Assembly: GCA_002751075.1 (NCBI GenBank)
Contig: NAOQ01000201.1
Span: 14,639 to 26,914 of the forward strand
Direction: 5' to 3'
Source of the DNA: Ichthyophonus hoferi
Taxonomy: Eukaryota > Opisthokonta > Ichthyosporea > Ichthyophonida > Ichthyophonidae
Length of the DNA: 12,276 bases
Positions 1 to 8,857 of this stretch are shown piece by piece. The stretch's first letter is position 1, and each line of letters opens with the position of its first letter. A program made the position numbers and the translations under genes. The notes under the pieces were generated by a model, which worked only from the letters and a program-made list of their open reading frames with translations, did no database searches and had not been told where the DNA came from.

Positions 1-1038
1 TCTTTAATTTGTAGGCGAGATATTTCTATATATTCTATTCCTTGTCACGTTTTTTTTTTTTTTTTTTGTTTTTCTCAAACTGTTCTTCTTTTTCTTGTTT
101 GTTTCACTATGGTTCTAAAATCTCTTTGAAAGCTGTTGAAATTTCTCTATTCAGCAGCTCTAAGAATGTAACACTGCATTAACTGGATATAGCTTTGAAT
201 CTATTGTAATCTTGGTAAAAAGAGGACTGTTCCTCTGAGCTTGTTGATCCAAGAGAATTGTTTGAATAAGAGTCAAGATCAAAAGCTAATTATATTTCCC
301 ATGGAGTCGTTTGGGAGGCTTACCAAAAGCATGTTTCTTTAGTATTAGCTGAAATACTTTTGTAGAAGACCAGGCTGGTTTTTGGAAACCACTGAGTTGT
401 GAGGACAACTGAGCCAGGAAATTGGAGACGATGTAATTTGATTTGAGAATGAGTAGATGCATTTGTAAGAGGAATATGTCATCTATGATAGTTGAAAACC
501 AATTGTCCAGAGCCAGCCAGGGTTTAGCTTAATATTATATTAAAGCTGGTATTATCCCACTAGTGTCCAGTGGGATGATTAGTTTACAACATTACAACAT
601 ATAGCTTGTGTGACACTTAACTCATCTCATCGCATATTTAGACCAATCAATATGTGGCATCATCTCTTCCAAAAGTTGTTCAGCAGAGATATGTCATGGT
701 TGGTAGTGTTCCTACTGGTGGTGATAACCAGTTGGAGTTCAATTGTTGTTAACCATATATTGTTGTTTGCCTGCAATACCAGCAGAGCTGATATCTTTAT
801 ATAGTTAACAGGTTATCCTAGTGAAGCATTATCTATTATTCAGTTGACAAGTCTATATTAACTATTACCAACACTTAAATTTGATTAACTATAATGACCA
901 ATTTGGCATAGGTCATCAAGTGCTATGTACATATAACACAACGCCTCCCTTTGCGATAGGCTGGGGGGGGAGTGATTGGATACCCAACTAAAATGTTCTT
1001 TCCCTTTCACTTTCCCTCCTTTCTTGTATGTACACTAG
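1..1038 (+). other. SDHA: Intron of SDHA, upstream of the penultimate exon
   Basis: I find no exon here. The earlier SDHA exons, which would encode the part before the DELDYD segment, do not appear in any frame, so at least about 1 kb of intron precedes the exon at 1039. The stretch holds an 18-base T run at 50-67 and an 8-bp hairpin (stem 554-561 with 569-576, loop 7). The pyrimidine-rich stretch before 1038 (ttccctttcactttccctcc, then ttcttg) fits a 3' splice site. Short open frames such as 610-804 look like chance. Confidence 0.6.
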
Positions 1039-1715
1039 ATGAGCTTGACTATGACCTGCCTCTTGAGGGTCAGGTTCGCAATGAGAAACACTGGCGTAAA
1101 CACACCCTATCTTACATGACCCCTGAGGTACTTGCACTCCCTTCCCTCTCTCTCTCTAGCTTTCCTTTATCTTATGTTGCTTATTAATTTACTTCTTCCT
1201 TTTGGTTTACTGCATGCTTATAGTATTTGTACATACTCTATTATCTACAAGCTAGAGTAGAAAGAGACGGAGAGAGATAGAGAGAAGAATACATATCAAA
1301 AACATATAAAACACCTTACCATACATCCTTACAATAAAGATCAACCAAAACCCTTACAGACAAATGAGCAGCAGTAGGATTATTGTTGGACACCATAAGA
1401 AACATATTACGTCATACATTTTCTCTCCCTTCCCCTACATAGTTTATTCCTTTTACTCAAAATAGTAGCATATTTATACTGATTTATCTATCTATCTATA
1501 CTTATTCTTTTCTTTTTCCTGATTGGTCTTGTATCACCTTATATATATTAATGTTTAATGTTTACATTATATTTTAATTAGCTAATCAGTACCTTCCTAA
1601 TCACGCTGCCCTCTCTCCACAGCATGATGTTATTCTTGCTTACCGCCCGGTCATTGACAAAACATTGGATCCCAAAGAGGCCACCACTGTTTCTCCAATT
1701 ATCCGGGTGTATTAA
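1039..1715 (+). CDS. SDHA: Succinate dehydrogenase flavoprotein subunit, last two exons (partial gene)
   Basis: SDHA is the FAD-bearing catalytic subunit of mitochondrial complex II; it oxidises succinate to fumarate and passes electrons to the iron-sulphur subunit. Only the C-terminal domain is present. The penultimate exon is 1039-1127 (acceptor ag at 1037-1038, donor gta at 1128) and encodes ELDYDLPLEG..HWRKHTLSY..PE. The last exon is 1623-1712 plus TAA at 1713-1715 and encodes AYRPVIDKTL and a terminal RVY. The human protein has matching EHWRKHTLSY, EYRPVIDKTL and a final RSY, so identity is clear. The intron between them (1128-1622) is 495 bp and phase 0; the upstream intron is phase 1. 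From memory, the last human SDHA intron is also phase 0 and lies within two codons of this place. Both exons are intact. The gene is convergent with PTS. Confidence 0.95.
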
Positions 1716-3167
1716 ACCCAACCCAATAATCTACGGGTATTTTCTGTACTAAAATACATTTCGATGCATAGATTGAATAATTCAATCTGCCAATCATGTT
1801 TAATTCCTAGTGGCCTACCCTACTCCCTCCTACTTACTACCTCCTTTTTTTCATATTTATTATTTCTATTTGGTTTCTTTTATTGTAGTAGTCATTATCT
1901 TAGTCTATGGTTATTGTGGGCTCTACTTTCTCTCTACTGTATGAGATAAAGTAGTTAGTTGATCAGTGATCTTCTTGTCAAGTGAGTGGTCTATGGGACA
2001 AATAATAGCCTATCTATAAGCACATGCTCTTAGTTTGGTTGTAGTTAATGCCATTGCCTAGGTCTCCGACTCCTTTTTTTCCAACAAGGAAATAAAGAGT
2101 TGACGTGTTTTTCATTTATACATGCAGTCATAATCTCTTCTCTGTGTCAAGGATTTCCTGTTTGGCTTTGGTTTTTTCAATCTTCTATCTTAATTTATTA
2201 AGGTTCTTCCACTGGATCATTACCTAAGCTCTGTTTAGTCAACCCACCTTCTATTGGTTCATATTACCATTAAAAATAGCACAGCTATCTCCTAGTCTGG
2301 ATTGATAATATACTGGTGATACATCATGTTGGGGGTGGTAGGTTATATGTTGTGGTTCCTTGTGTAGAGGATAAGGTCTAGTGATATTCTGTGTACCCGT
2401 GATAGTAGTTGCATCTGGCGGAAGACTCGGCATCTAGTTTGTACACTGGCTTCCAATATAAATACGGTTTAGGTACATGTAATTACATATTTGTCATTAA
2501 TTAGTATCGAACTCTTATTTACCTGTTGAAACCTCATGGAAAATTTTACTGAATATTTTGATGTACAATGCTACATGAACATTAAGTATTTTCGTGTAAG
2601 ACATCATAGAGTATACAGCTGCCATACTTCAACATAGATTGAGAATCAATAAATATAAAAAAATTTAAAGAATTGTTAAAATGCTCTATAGGTGGACCTC
2701 TAAACATCTGTTAATTATCAATAAAGTATACCCTGTTGATAGTTGATTTACGACCGCCATGATCGTCAATGCCAATGAAAAAGTTATTAATGGCGAGTCC
2801 AACTAGGTTTATGTAAGTGTACCTGTTCTCCAATTATTTTTACTTTATAAAATAAACAAAGTGTACATTATAGACCCACAGTCCACCTGGGTAACCGTGC
2901 CTTTTCTAGCACTGACAGCTTGGTCTACTTAATGTACACATAATCTATTTTTTTTCAGACAGAAGTGCTTTTATTCATTTAAATATCTTCTAGATGCAAT
3001 AATCTTTATCTGAATCATTCAGATCTATATCTGTCATCATATCGTGGTTCACTACTTGTGCTACGTTTCTACTGGTGATGATATTACTAATAAAGTTATT
3101 ATGCTAATCTAGAAGATTTTTGAATTGCTTGTGATTGCAGTTTTCGATTAAAAATCCTGGTTGGAAC
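1716..3167. other. 3' flank of SDHA; no further gene seen
   Basis: The early part is presumably the SDHA 3' UTR. A 60-codon minus-strand frame at 2251-2433 is proline-rich but resembles nothing I know. The stretch around 2970-3167 may be the LTR remnant belonging to the fossil at 3168-3490. Otherwise I see only AT-rich, unstructured DNA. Confidence 0.5.
2091..2096 (+). promoter_or_regulatory. Possible SDHA polyadenylation signal
   Basis: This is the first clear AATAAA after the SDHA stop, 375 nt downstream, followed by a T-rich stretch. Other AATAAA hexamers lie at 2648 and 2720. In such AT-rich DNA the hexamer is common by chance, so the assignment is weak. Confidence 0.3.
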
Positions 3168-3490
3168 ACTTCCTTGTGTACAAGATGCAATACATGGCTG
3201 GCAGGAAGATTTTTTTTAAGGGTCGTACATTATCATTGGTTTCTTGACCTTCTTGTGGTTGATAGATGACATCACCTTCATCAAGCAATCAGTGACCATT
3301 ATTTCTGTGGGACAAGAGATAATTTCTATCTCCTTTGTTTTCTACGCAGTCTCGGATGTGCCAGTATCTAACCTTAATGTGTCTTGTGCCCCTGGGGACA
3401 ACATTCTTGTCTTTAAGTTTCATTACCGACTGGTTTTCCGCGTAGAACTTTACGCATTCTGTACGGATGCGTAAACAGTCCAAAAGAGAA
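3168..3490 (-). mobile_element. Ty1/copia retrotransposon fossil (3' end of pol, RNase H region), broken
   Basis: On the minus strand this stretch encodes recognisable pieces of the RNase H region at the C-terminal end of a Ty1/copia polyprotein: an ENQS core followed by RGTRHIKVRYWHIRD, the family's typical 'NQS ... R-x-KHI-x-x-RYHFIR' signature, and then weaker similarity to the family's 'CPT' and 'KVK' end region. After the coding remnant a purine-rich run is followed by TGTT at 3168 (minus strand), the usual start of a copia LTR, and an AATAAA lies at 2970-2975 on the same strand, so a degraded 3' LTR may extend to about 2950. Gag, integrase and most of the reverse transcriptase are not seen. 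It is a fragment, broken several times over and probably old. It lies between the convergent 3' ends of SDHA and PTS. Confidence 0.75.
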
Positions 3491-3626
3491 GCTGTATACG
3501 AGATCTGTTGGCAAGTGGTCCAGAAATATTAATCATTACCAGCTTTACAATTGGAAATCCCGATAGCTATGGACAAGTCAATTGAGCTGCCGCAGTTTCT
3601 GATAGGGTTATGGGCCCAGCACGCCT

Positions 3627-3682
3627 CTACTGTATACTATATTATACTCTACTCTACTATACTATACTATGCTATACTAGAT
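3627..3682. repeat. Pentanucleotide repeat (TATAC/TACTC type)
   Basis: About ten units of tatac, tactc and close variants occur in tandem about 160 bp past the PTS stop codon. The units resemble those of the larger array at 4262-4513 inside PTS. Confidence 0.8.
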
Positions 3683-3842
3683 ATAATATAACAGAGATGC
3701 CATCCCCTTGATATACACAGTGATAGTGAGATTTATGTTATTCATTTTCTTTTTGAAAGAGGTTACCATATGAGTGGCCCTAATCATAAAATTTTAAAAG
3801 GGCAGCCAATTGGCCTCTTAACCTAAATTTTAATAGAGCAAT

Positions 3843-5506
3843 TTAGAGATATTCTCCCCTATAGGAGACAACATTCTTCTCCGTTTCATGCACTTTGACT
3901 TCATATAATTGTGATGTTGATCCAGCTTTTTGTATCAGTGGGCATATTTGTTCCCAGATATAGATAGAGATATTCTCTGCAGTGCTGTGGAAAGAATACA
4001 GAATAGATATCAGTAACAGCAAGGGGGTTATAGATATCTTATATATATATATATGCGTATATGTGTATGTGTAAATGTAAATCTCATAGCATATGGCCCC
4101 CCTATATCCAGACACATTAAGGCCAATCTATTTTTATGATGTAATATATAGATAGATATAGACATACCAATACAGAATAGTAGGTAATTCAATATGGCAT
4201 CATTATACTAAACCCTATTCTGGTCTATTCTATAATGAATATATTTATTTACAATCGTAACACCCCACACAATATAATATAACATAATATAATAACAATA
4301 CCCCACTGTACAAAGCAATACAATAAAATGCAATATCATATATTATAATACAATACAATACAATACAATACTATACCATACCATACCATATAATAAAATA
4401 CAATATAATACAAAACCAAACAATTCAATATAATACCATACCATACCATACCATACCATACCATACCATATAATATAATATAATATAATGCAATGCAATA
4501 CAATACAATGCAACTACCTACCTAGCAGCATCTTTAAAGTATGGTACATCCAGGTCTATGTGCCTATGATCAAGGGGGTCCATAATAGCCTGTGCCATGT
4601 ATGACTTTAGATCGGTAAGGTTAATCACCATTCCTGTTTTTTGATCAACCTGTATCAACCAATAATTTGTGTTTGTTAGTCCTCCATTAAAACTATTTAT
4701 ATATATACGTGTGTATATGATGGAAGGATATGATATCTTGCTATTATTATTATTATTATTACTAATACTATTACTATAGTCACCTAGAACTACCCCAGAA
4801 TATTGACAGGGGCATGAACGGAGGATGTATGACATAATATAGTATATGATATGCTGATATACCCCAACATATCCACTCACTCACCTCTCCTCGCACTATC
4901 ACTTCAACTGCTTAAAAATAAGGGAAAATTGTATTGGTCAGTAATAATTAAAAAATATAACAGGGTTTAGGATAAGATCAGACTTTATATGCATGATATA
5001 TATATATATATATAAACTTCATAATGGCCAATCAAAACAAATACCAGACATAATTGACATAGTTTTATAGCATAAATTCATACAAAAATTCAAATAAAAA
5101 GATACAAGTATATACAAACATTATAATTATGTTAATATATATATATGTGTGTGCTGTCATGTAGATGGTTGCTGGAATATTAGGAATGTCTTTCTTGAAC
5201 AAAAAAGGCAATATTGCACGTACATTGGAAGCAGGGATAGTTATAATCTACTATATAGTATAATATAATATATAACATAGATAAATTGGTAACCTCATTA
5301 TATACCGACCATACCACTTATACCATTATTATATCCCCTATTACCCTATTACCTTTATAGTTATGCCCATGTCCATTCTTATTATTGCATTTACCAAACA
5401 ATCTCTTATTTTCTTCATCAGTTAGTTGGGGACTGTGTAGTCTATGACTGGCACTAAAACTCTCGGTCCTTGAGGTATAGGCTATATGCTTCTTAGTAGT
5501 TTTCAT
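3843..5506 (-). CDS. PTS: 6-pyruvoyl-tetrahydropterin synthase, complete four-exon gene
   Basis: The enzyme converts 7,8-dihydroneopterin triphosphate to 6-pyruvoyl-tetrahydropterin, the second step of tetrahydrobiopterin synthesis, as a zinc-dependent cytosolic hexamer. Exons on the minus strand: 5506-5353 (ATG at 5506-5504, A at -3, the only in-frame ATG), 4907-4885 (23 nt), 4649-4522, and 3984-3843 with TAA at 3845-3843. Donors are gtaata, gtgagt and gtaggt; acceptors end aagcag, acag and ccacag; intron phases are 1, 0 and 2. The joined frame is 148 aa, against 145 in human. Family residues are all present: SFSASHRL with zinc His21, FGKCNN with Cys40, NGHGHNYK with zinc His46 and His48, [11 protein letters not shown] at 64-74, PLDH with Asp86 and His87, TAEN at 103-106, and VHETE with Glu135. 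Human exons 4 and 5 correspond to one exon here. Nothing suggests decay. Identity is secure; the first exon could carry extra 5' UTR. Confidence 0.95.
4262..4513. repeat. Drifting pentanucleotide satellite in the last PTS intron
   Basis: Tandem 5-mers run for about 250 bp in blocks of near-identical units: AATAC units at about 4347-4371, CCATA repeated seven times at 4436-4470, TAATA at 4471-4489, then CAATG/CAATA to 4513. The blocks look like local expansions of related pentamers. The array ends eight bases from the exon 3 donor (minus strand) at 4521. Confidence 0.9.
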
Positions 5507-6252
5507 TATCGTTAATGTTTTGTTGGGTAGAAGAAACAAAATATAATTGTTGTTTCAATATAATAATAACTGTACAATCTATAAATAACAATAGCAATAA
5601 ATGTACCATTATATATTGGTCTACAAATGGGAGAGCCAATGCGAGATTGAGACAAACATCCATTTAAAACGACTAATTAGCTGAAAGACGATGGATTTTA
5701 ATGCAATAAGACCGAGTATTATAATTAGTGCTATTTCATGTGATTTCCTTTTTGGAGGGAACTATAGATCGTGCATTTCATTGGTTAAATTAGGCTTATA
5801 TTGAAAATACGGATTAAAAATCCTCAAACAAGAAACTACAGATGGTGTAATATAGAATAATACATGATAGTTAGTTAATTTATTATTTATTATTTATTAT
5901 TTATTATTATTACTATTATTATTATTTGATAAGGGTATCAATTTAACCTGAATGTAAGATCTGCAGTAATTTGGCGATATTGCAATCTTACAAACCTTTT
6001 TGACCGGGGAGGATTATTTCGCCTAAGATATAAAAATATGAAAAAGGAATATGAAAAGAACCTTAGTATAGTAACTACTTAGTTGTAGGCTTGTACACTA
6101 AATGAACTAGATTATTCTTGAGAATATTCAATAGTGAATGTGACAGGGCACCCAACGTGAAAAAAAGGAAGACAGTTTACCAAACTGTATGTTAAATGTT
6201 CCTGCTCATTCTGCCTCTGGCGAACCCTGGCTTTGTTGTAGGCTCTGGCTAT
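5507..6252. other. Upstream flank of PTS; no gene seen
   Basis: This must contain the PTS 5' UTR and promoter, but I cannot place a TATA box or initiator with confidence. It contains the microsatellite at 5881-5930 and a small perfect hairpin (7-bp stem 6172-6178 with 6182-6188, 3-base loop). Confidence 0.45.
5881..5930. repeat. TTAT/TTA microsatellite
   Basis: A run of tta and ttat units lies upstream of PTS. Similar short AT runs occur at 4041-4055, 4741-4762, 4998-5014, 5137-5149 and 11405-11426; I see no function in them. Confidence 0.8.
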
Positions 6253-6907
6253 CTGACGTATAACGGTTGACGGTTAAGTTGCTCTGGTATGATAAGATAG
6301 GAGGGTGTTGCCCAGATGCTTTTTGAATTACCTTAGTTTGAGGTCAGTGGATGGATGTAGGGTTGGGGTGAAGTGTTCTCAGCATTAGTGAATTGCTGGC
6401 TTAATAGAATTGTCAGTATAGCGGCTGGCGGTTGAGCTGATATGGTATGATACTATAAGGGTGTTGCCAGATGTTTTTTGAATTAATTTAGTGTCACTTT
6501 AAAGTTGCAAATGTTGATAGTTCAAATACATATTTGAAGACAGTGCGTAGATGAAATAAAATTAATTCTCCACAGATAGAGGCCAGTGGATGGATGTAGG
6601 GTTGGGGTAAAATATTTTCAGCATTAGTGAATTGTTGACTTAATAGAATTGTCAGTATAGTGGTTGGTGGCTAAGTTGATATGGTATGATATGGTATGAT
6701 ACGATATGAGGGTGTTGCCCAGATGTTTTTTAAATTACCCTGGTGTCACTTTAAAGTTCGAAATGTTGACATTTCAAATGCAGATTTGAAGGCAGTGTTT
6801 AAATGTAATAAAATTGATTCTCCACAGGTTGAGGTCAGCGGATGGATGTAGGGTTGGGGTGAAGTGGTTTCAGCATTAGTGAATTGTTGACTTAATTGAA
6901 TTGTCAG
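6253..6907. repeat. Tandem repeat, three copies of about 240 bp
   Basis: Three diverged head-to-tail copies: 6253-6420 (168 bp, shortened), 6421-6659 (239 bp) and 6660-6907 (248 bp). Shared landmarks in order are 'gagggtgttgcccagatg', 'ggtcagtggatggatgtagg', 'gttggggt', 'cagcattagtgaattg' and 'ttaatagaattgtcag'. The first copy lacks 85 bp present in the other two (6491-6575 and 6743-6827). The third has an extra 10-bp duplication of atggtatgat. No copy is open for translation over its length. The unit is not one I recognise. Confidence 0.9.
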
Positions 6908-7364
6908 GGTTTGCGACCATGGTAAGCTATTTAAAAAGTGTTAAAACAGAAATATTTATTAATTTAGGTATTTCTTTATATAGTTGTAATCATTCAATAT
7001 TATTAGCAGTTATTATAACATATGTAGTCTGGAAACATATTTAGTGCAATCTATTGGTGTTAAGCGGCAATCCAAAATGATAGATCGAAGCTGAGCCAGC
7101 TAAATGGCAGATTTCTTGCTACTATATATTAAGCCATTTCAGATCAAATATTTTGGGTCCTAATAAGATAACGCATTGCTTAGGCATCCTGCCTGAAGCA
7201 TTTCCTATTGACCTGTTTAATTATAAAAATATGTCTTAGTATATCTGTATTTTTTGTATGCAAAGGGACACGTTAAAACGCTCTTTAATTAGCTATTATT
7301 TCTCATTCTGAACGAAGATAGGTCACAGGAACGCTCTTGTCTCTACTTGTTATTCCCAACACAT
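6908..7364. other. Spacer between the tandem repeat and the inverted repeat; nothing seen
   Basis: AT-rich DNA without a supported gene or repeat. Faint matches of 7280-7364 to the reverse complement of about 8345-8470 may be the decayed outer parts of the inverted repeat, but I could not align them convincingly. Confidence 0.4.
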
Positions 7365-8345
7365 TATATCTATTTATTATTTGCTACTAATCAAATAGTA
7401 AAGAGTATCCATCAAACCTACGTAGTAATGATTCAGATTGAGATGAATTTCTGTATATTACGTTATATCAGGTAGACAATTTAGCATCACTGCCTCAGAT
7501 GTGTTTAGAATAGGTATAAATTAACCACTGTGGTTGAGACTATGCTTTTGGTTTTTTTTGCACTATAGTCCGCCGTCTGAAATGCATTATTGCCAGCGCA
7601 ACAACTAAAAGTAAAAACAGAGTATATTTATCTTTAATGCTACAGTTTAAACAAATAAGATTATATCGACCTCATTCAATGAGTAAATATTAATCGCTCG
7701 ATATACAAAATTAACAGAGCTAATCACAGCATGGAATACAGAGTATTTAAGTTCCTTGGTAAAATAGAAGCATGCTTTAATATATTATCTCAATATAAGC
7801 TATAGTATTTTGCATTTTGGAGCAGGACGTTATGATTATATGCAAGACAATTGACAATTAGTCATAGATAGTCTTAGCGACTGATTAGTGATTGATATTA
7901 ATCAGAGAAATTAATCAATGATCACCGATTCTTAATAATGGCTGATCAGATATTTGTGACAATTATTAATCAGTCATAATAACTGATACGGCATAAATAC
8001 TGTTGAAACATTAAAAATGTATGATAAACATGCCCTGCCATTGTATTGAATCGTTATCCTGAAAATGATGCATATCAGGTGGCGTAAGATAATGTGAACA
8101 AAACTAGAAGCCCCATCTTAACCACACAGTGCAGTGGTTAATTTATGCTACTCCAAACACTCATGATACAGTGAGACTAAATTCAGATCAGTTCATATAT
8201 ATGCCTAGTATAATATGGTATACAGGAATTAAATCTGTATCATTACTATATAGGTTAGATAGATTTTTTTTCTATTATCAAACATGATAGCTAAATAATA
8301 ATTAGTGTTGATTAGTAGCAGATAATAAATAAATAGAACATAATT
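7365..8345. repeat. Long imperfect inverted repeat (fold-back or MITE-like element)
   Basis: The two arms, about 7365-7640 and 8015-8345, are diverged reverse complements around a spacer of about 375 bp. Collinear anchors are: 7382-7394 with 8308-8320 (tgctactaatcaa, 13 of 13), 7423-7439 with 8232-8248 (16 of 17), 7516-7530 with 8132-8146 (ataaattaaccactg, 15 of 15), 7577-7591 with 8064-8078 (13 of 15), and 7618-7632 with 8023-8037 (12 of 15). Distances between anchors are similar in both arms apart from small indels. There is no transposase frame and no clear target-site duplication, so the type is open: an old non-autonomous DNA transposon with long terminal inverted repeats, or a local inverted duplication. 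The spacer carries several TAATCA/TGATTA motifs and a smaller imperfect hairpin at 7891-7918. Confidence 0.8.
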
Positions 8346-8857
8346 TAATTTATATTTCAATACAAAAAAATAAATAACTAAAGAATTATTCTAACGTTCA
8401 ACAAAAGATATGGATTTCTATTGGTGAATCGGGCTTTGATAAACCAACATCTAATGAGAACTATCCAATATACTCCACAGATGTGTAGAGATTGAATCTA
8501 TGATTATTTAAAAGAACAACTAAAATTCGTTTTAATTTTTCTTATTTTAATAATTATGAGCAAATAGTTTGTTAACATTAATCATATTAATGTGTTCTTA
8601 CATTTATTTATAAGTCACAAGGTTGTATTTATTCTTCCTAAGCGTTTGTTATTAGATTGGTTCATTTTCCCGGGCTACTAATCTAGATCAATCAGGCTAA
8701 TCTAGACTCCAGTATACTGATTGGATAATCATACTGTTGATGAAACCATATATGGTGATAGCATAAATCATTATGACTATATATTGGCAAACACCTGGAA
8801 TGTTTGCCCAGATTAAAAACAAAGGACTTCACTTTACTAACTAAAAGCTGAGCAACC
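8346..8857 (+). promoter_or_regulatory. Probable upstream region of the thioredoxin-fold gene
   Basis: The next gene starts at 8858 with a good start context, so its promoter should lie here. Visible items are a perfect 10-bp direct repeat, ctaatctaga, at 8678-8687 and 8697-8706 (19 bp apart), and inverted CCAAT boxes (ATTGG) at 8656-8660 and 8720-8724. Their spacing suggests a paired binding site, but this is inference. No other gene is seen. Confidence 0.3.

Noticed and set aside
610-804. 64-codon + strand frame before SDHA exon
   Set aside because: No recognisable domain, no splice context linking it to SDHA, and AT-rich intron-like composition.
2251-2433. 60-codon proline-rich minus-strand frame in the SDHA 3' flank
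   Set aside because: No family resemblance and no supporting promoter or splice signals; the length is compatible with chance.
3244-3474. 76-codon + strand frame over the copia fossil
   Set aside because: It is the antisense shadow of the minus-strand RNase H remnant, which is the recognisable strand.
3829-3834. ATTAAA on the minus strand just after the PTS stop as its poly(A) signal
   Set aside because: It lies only nine bases past the stop and such hexamers are frequent in this AT-rich DNA.
7479-8182. Shorter terminal inverted repeat with ends at 7479 and 8182
   Set aside because: Strong collinear inverted matches continue outward to about 7365 and 8345, so these are not the element's ends.
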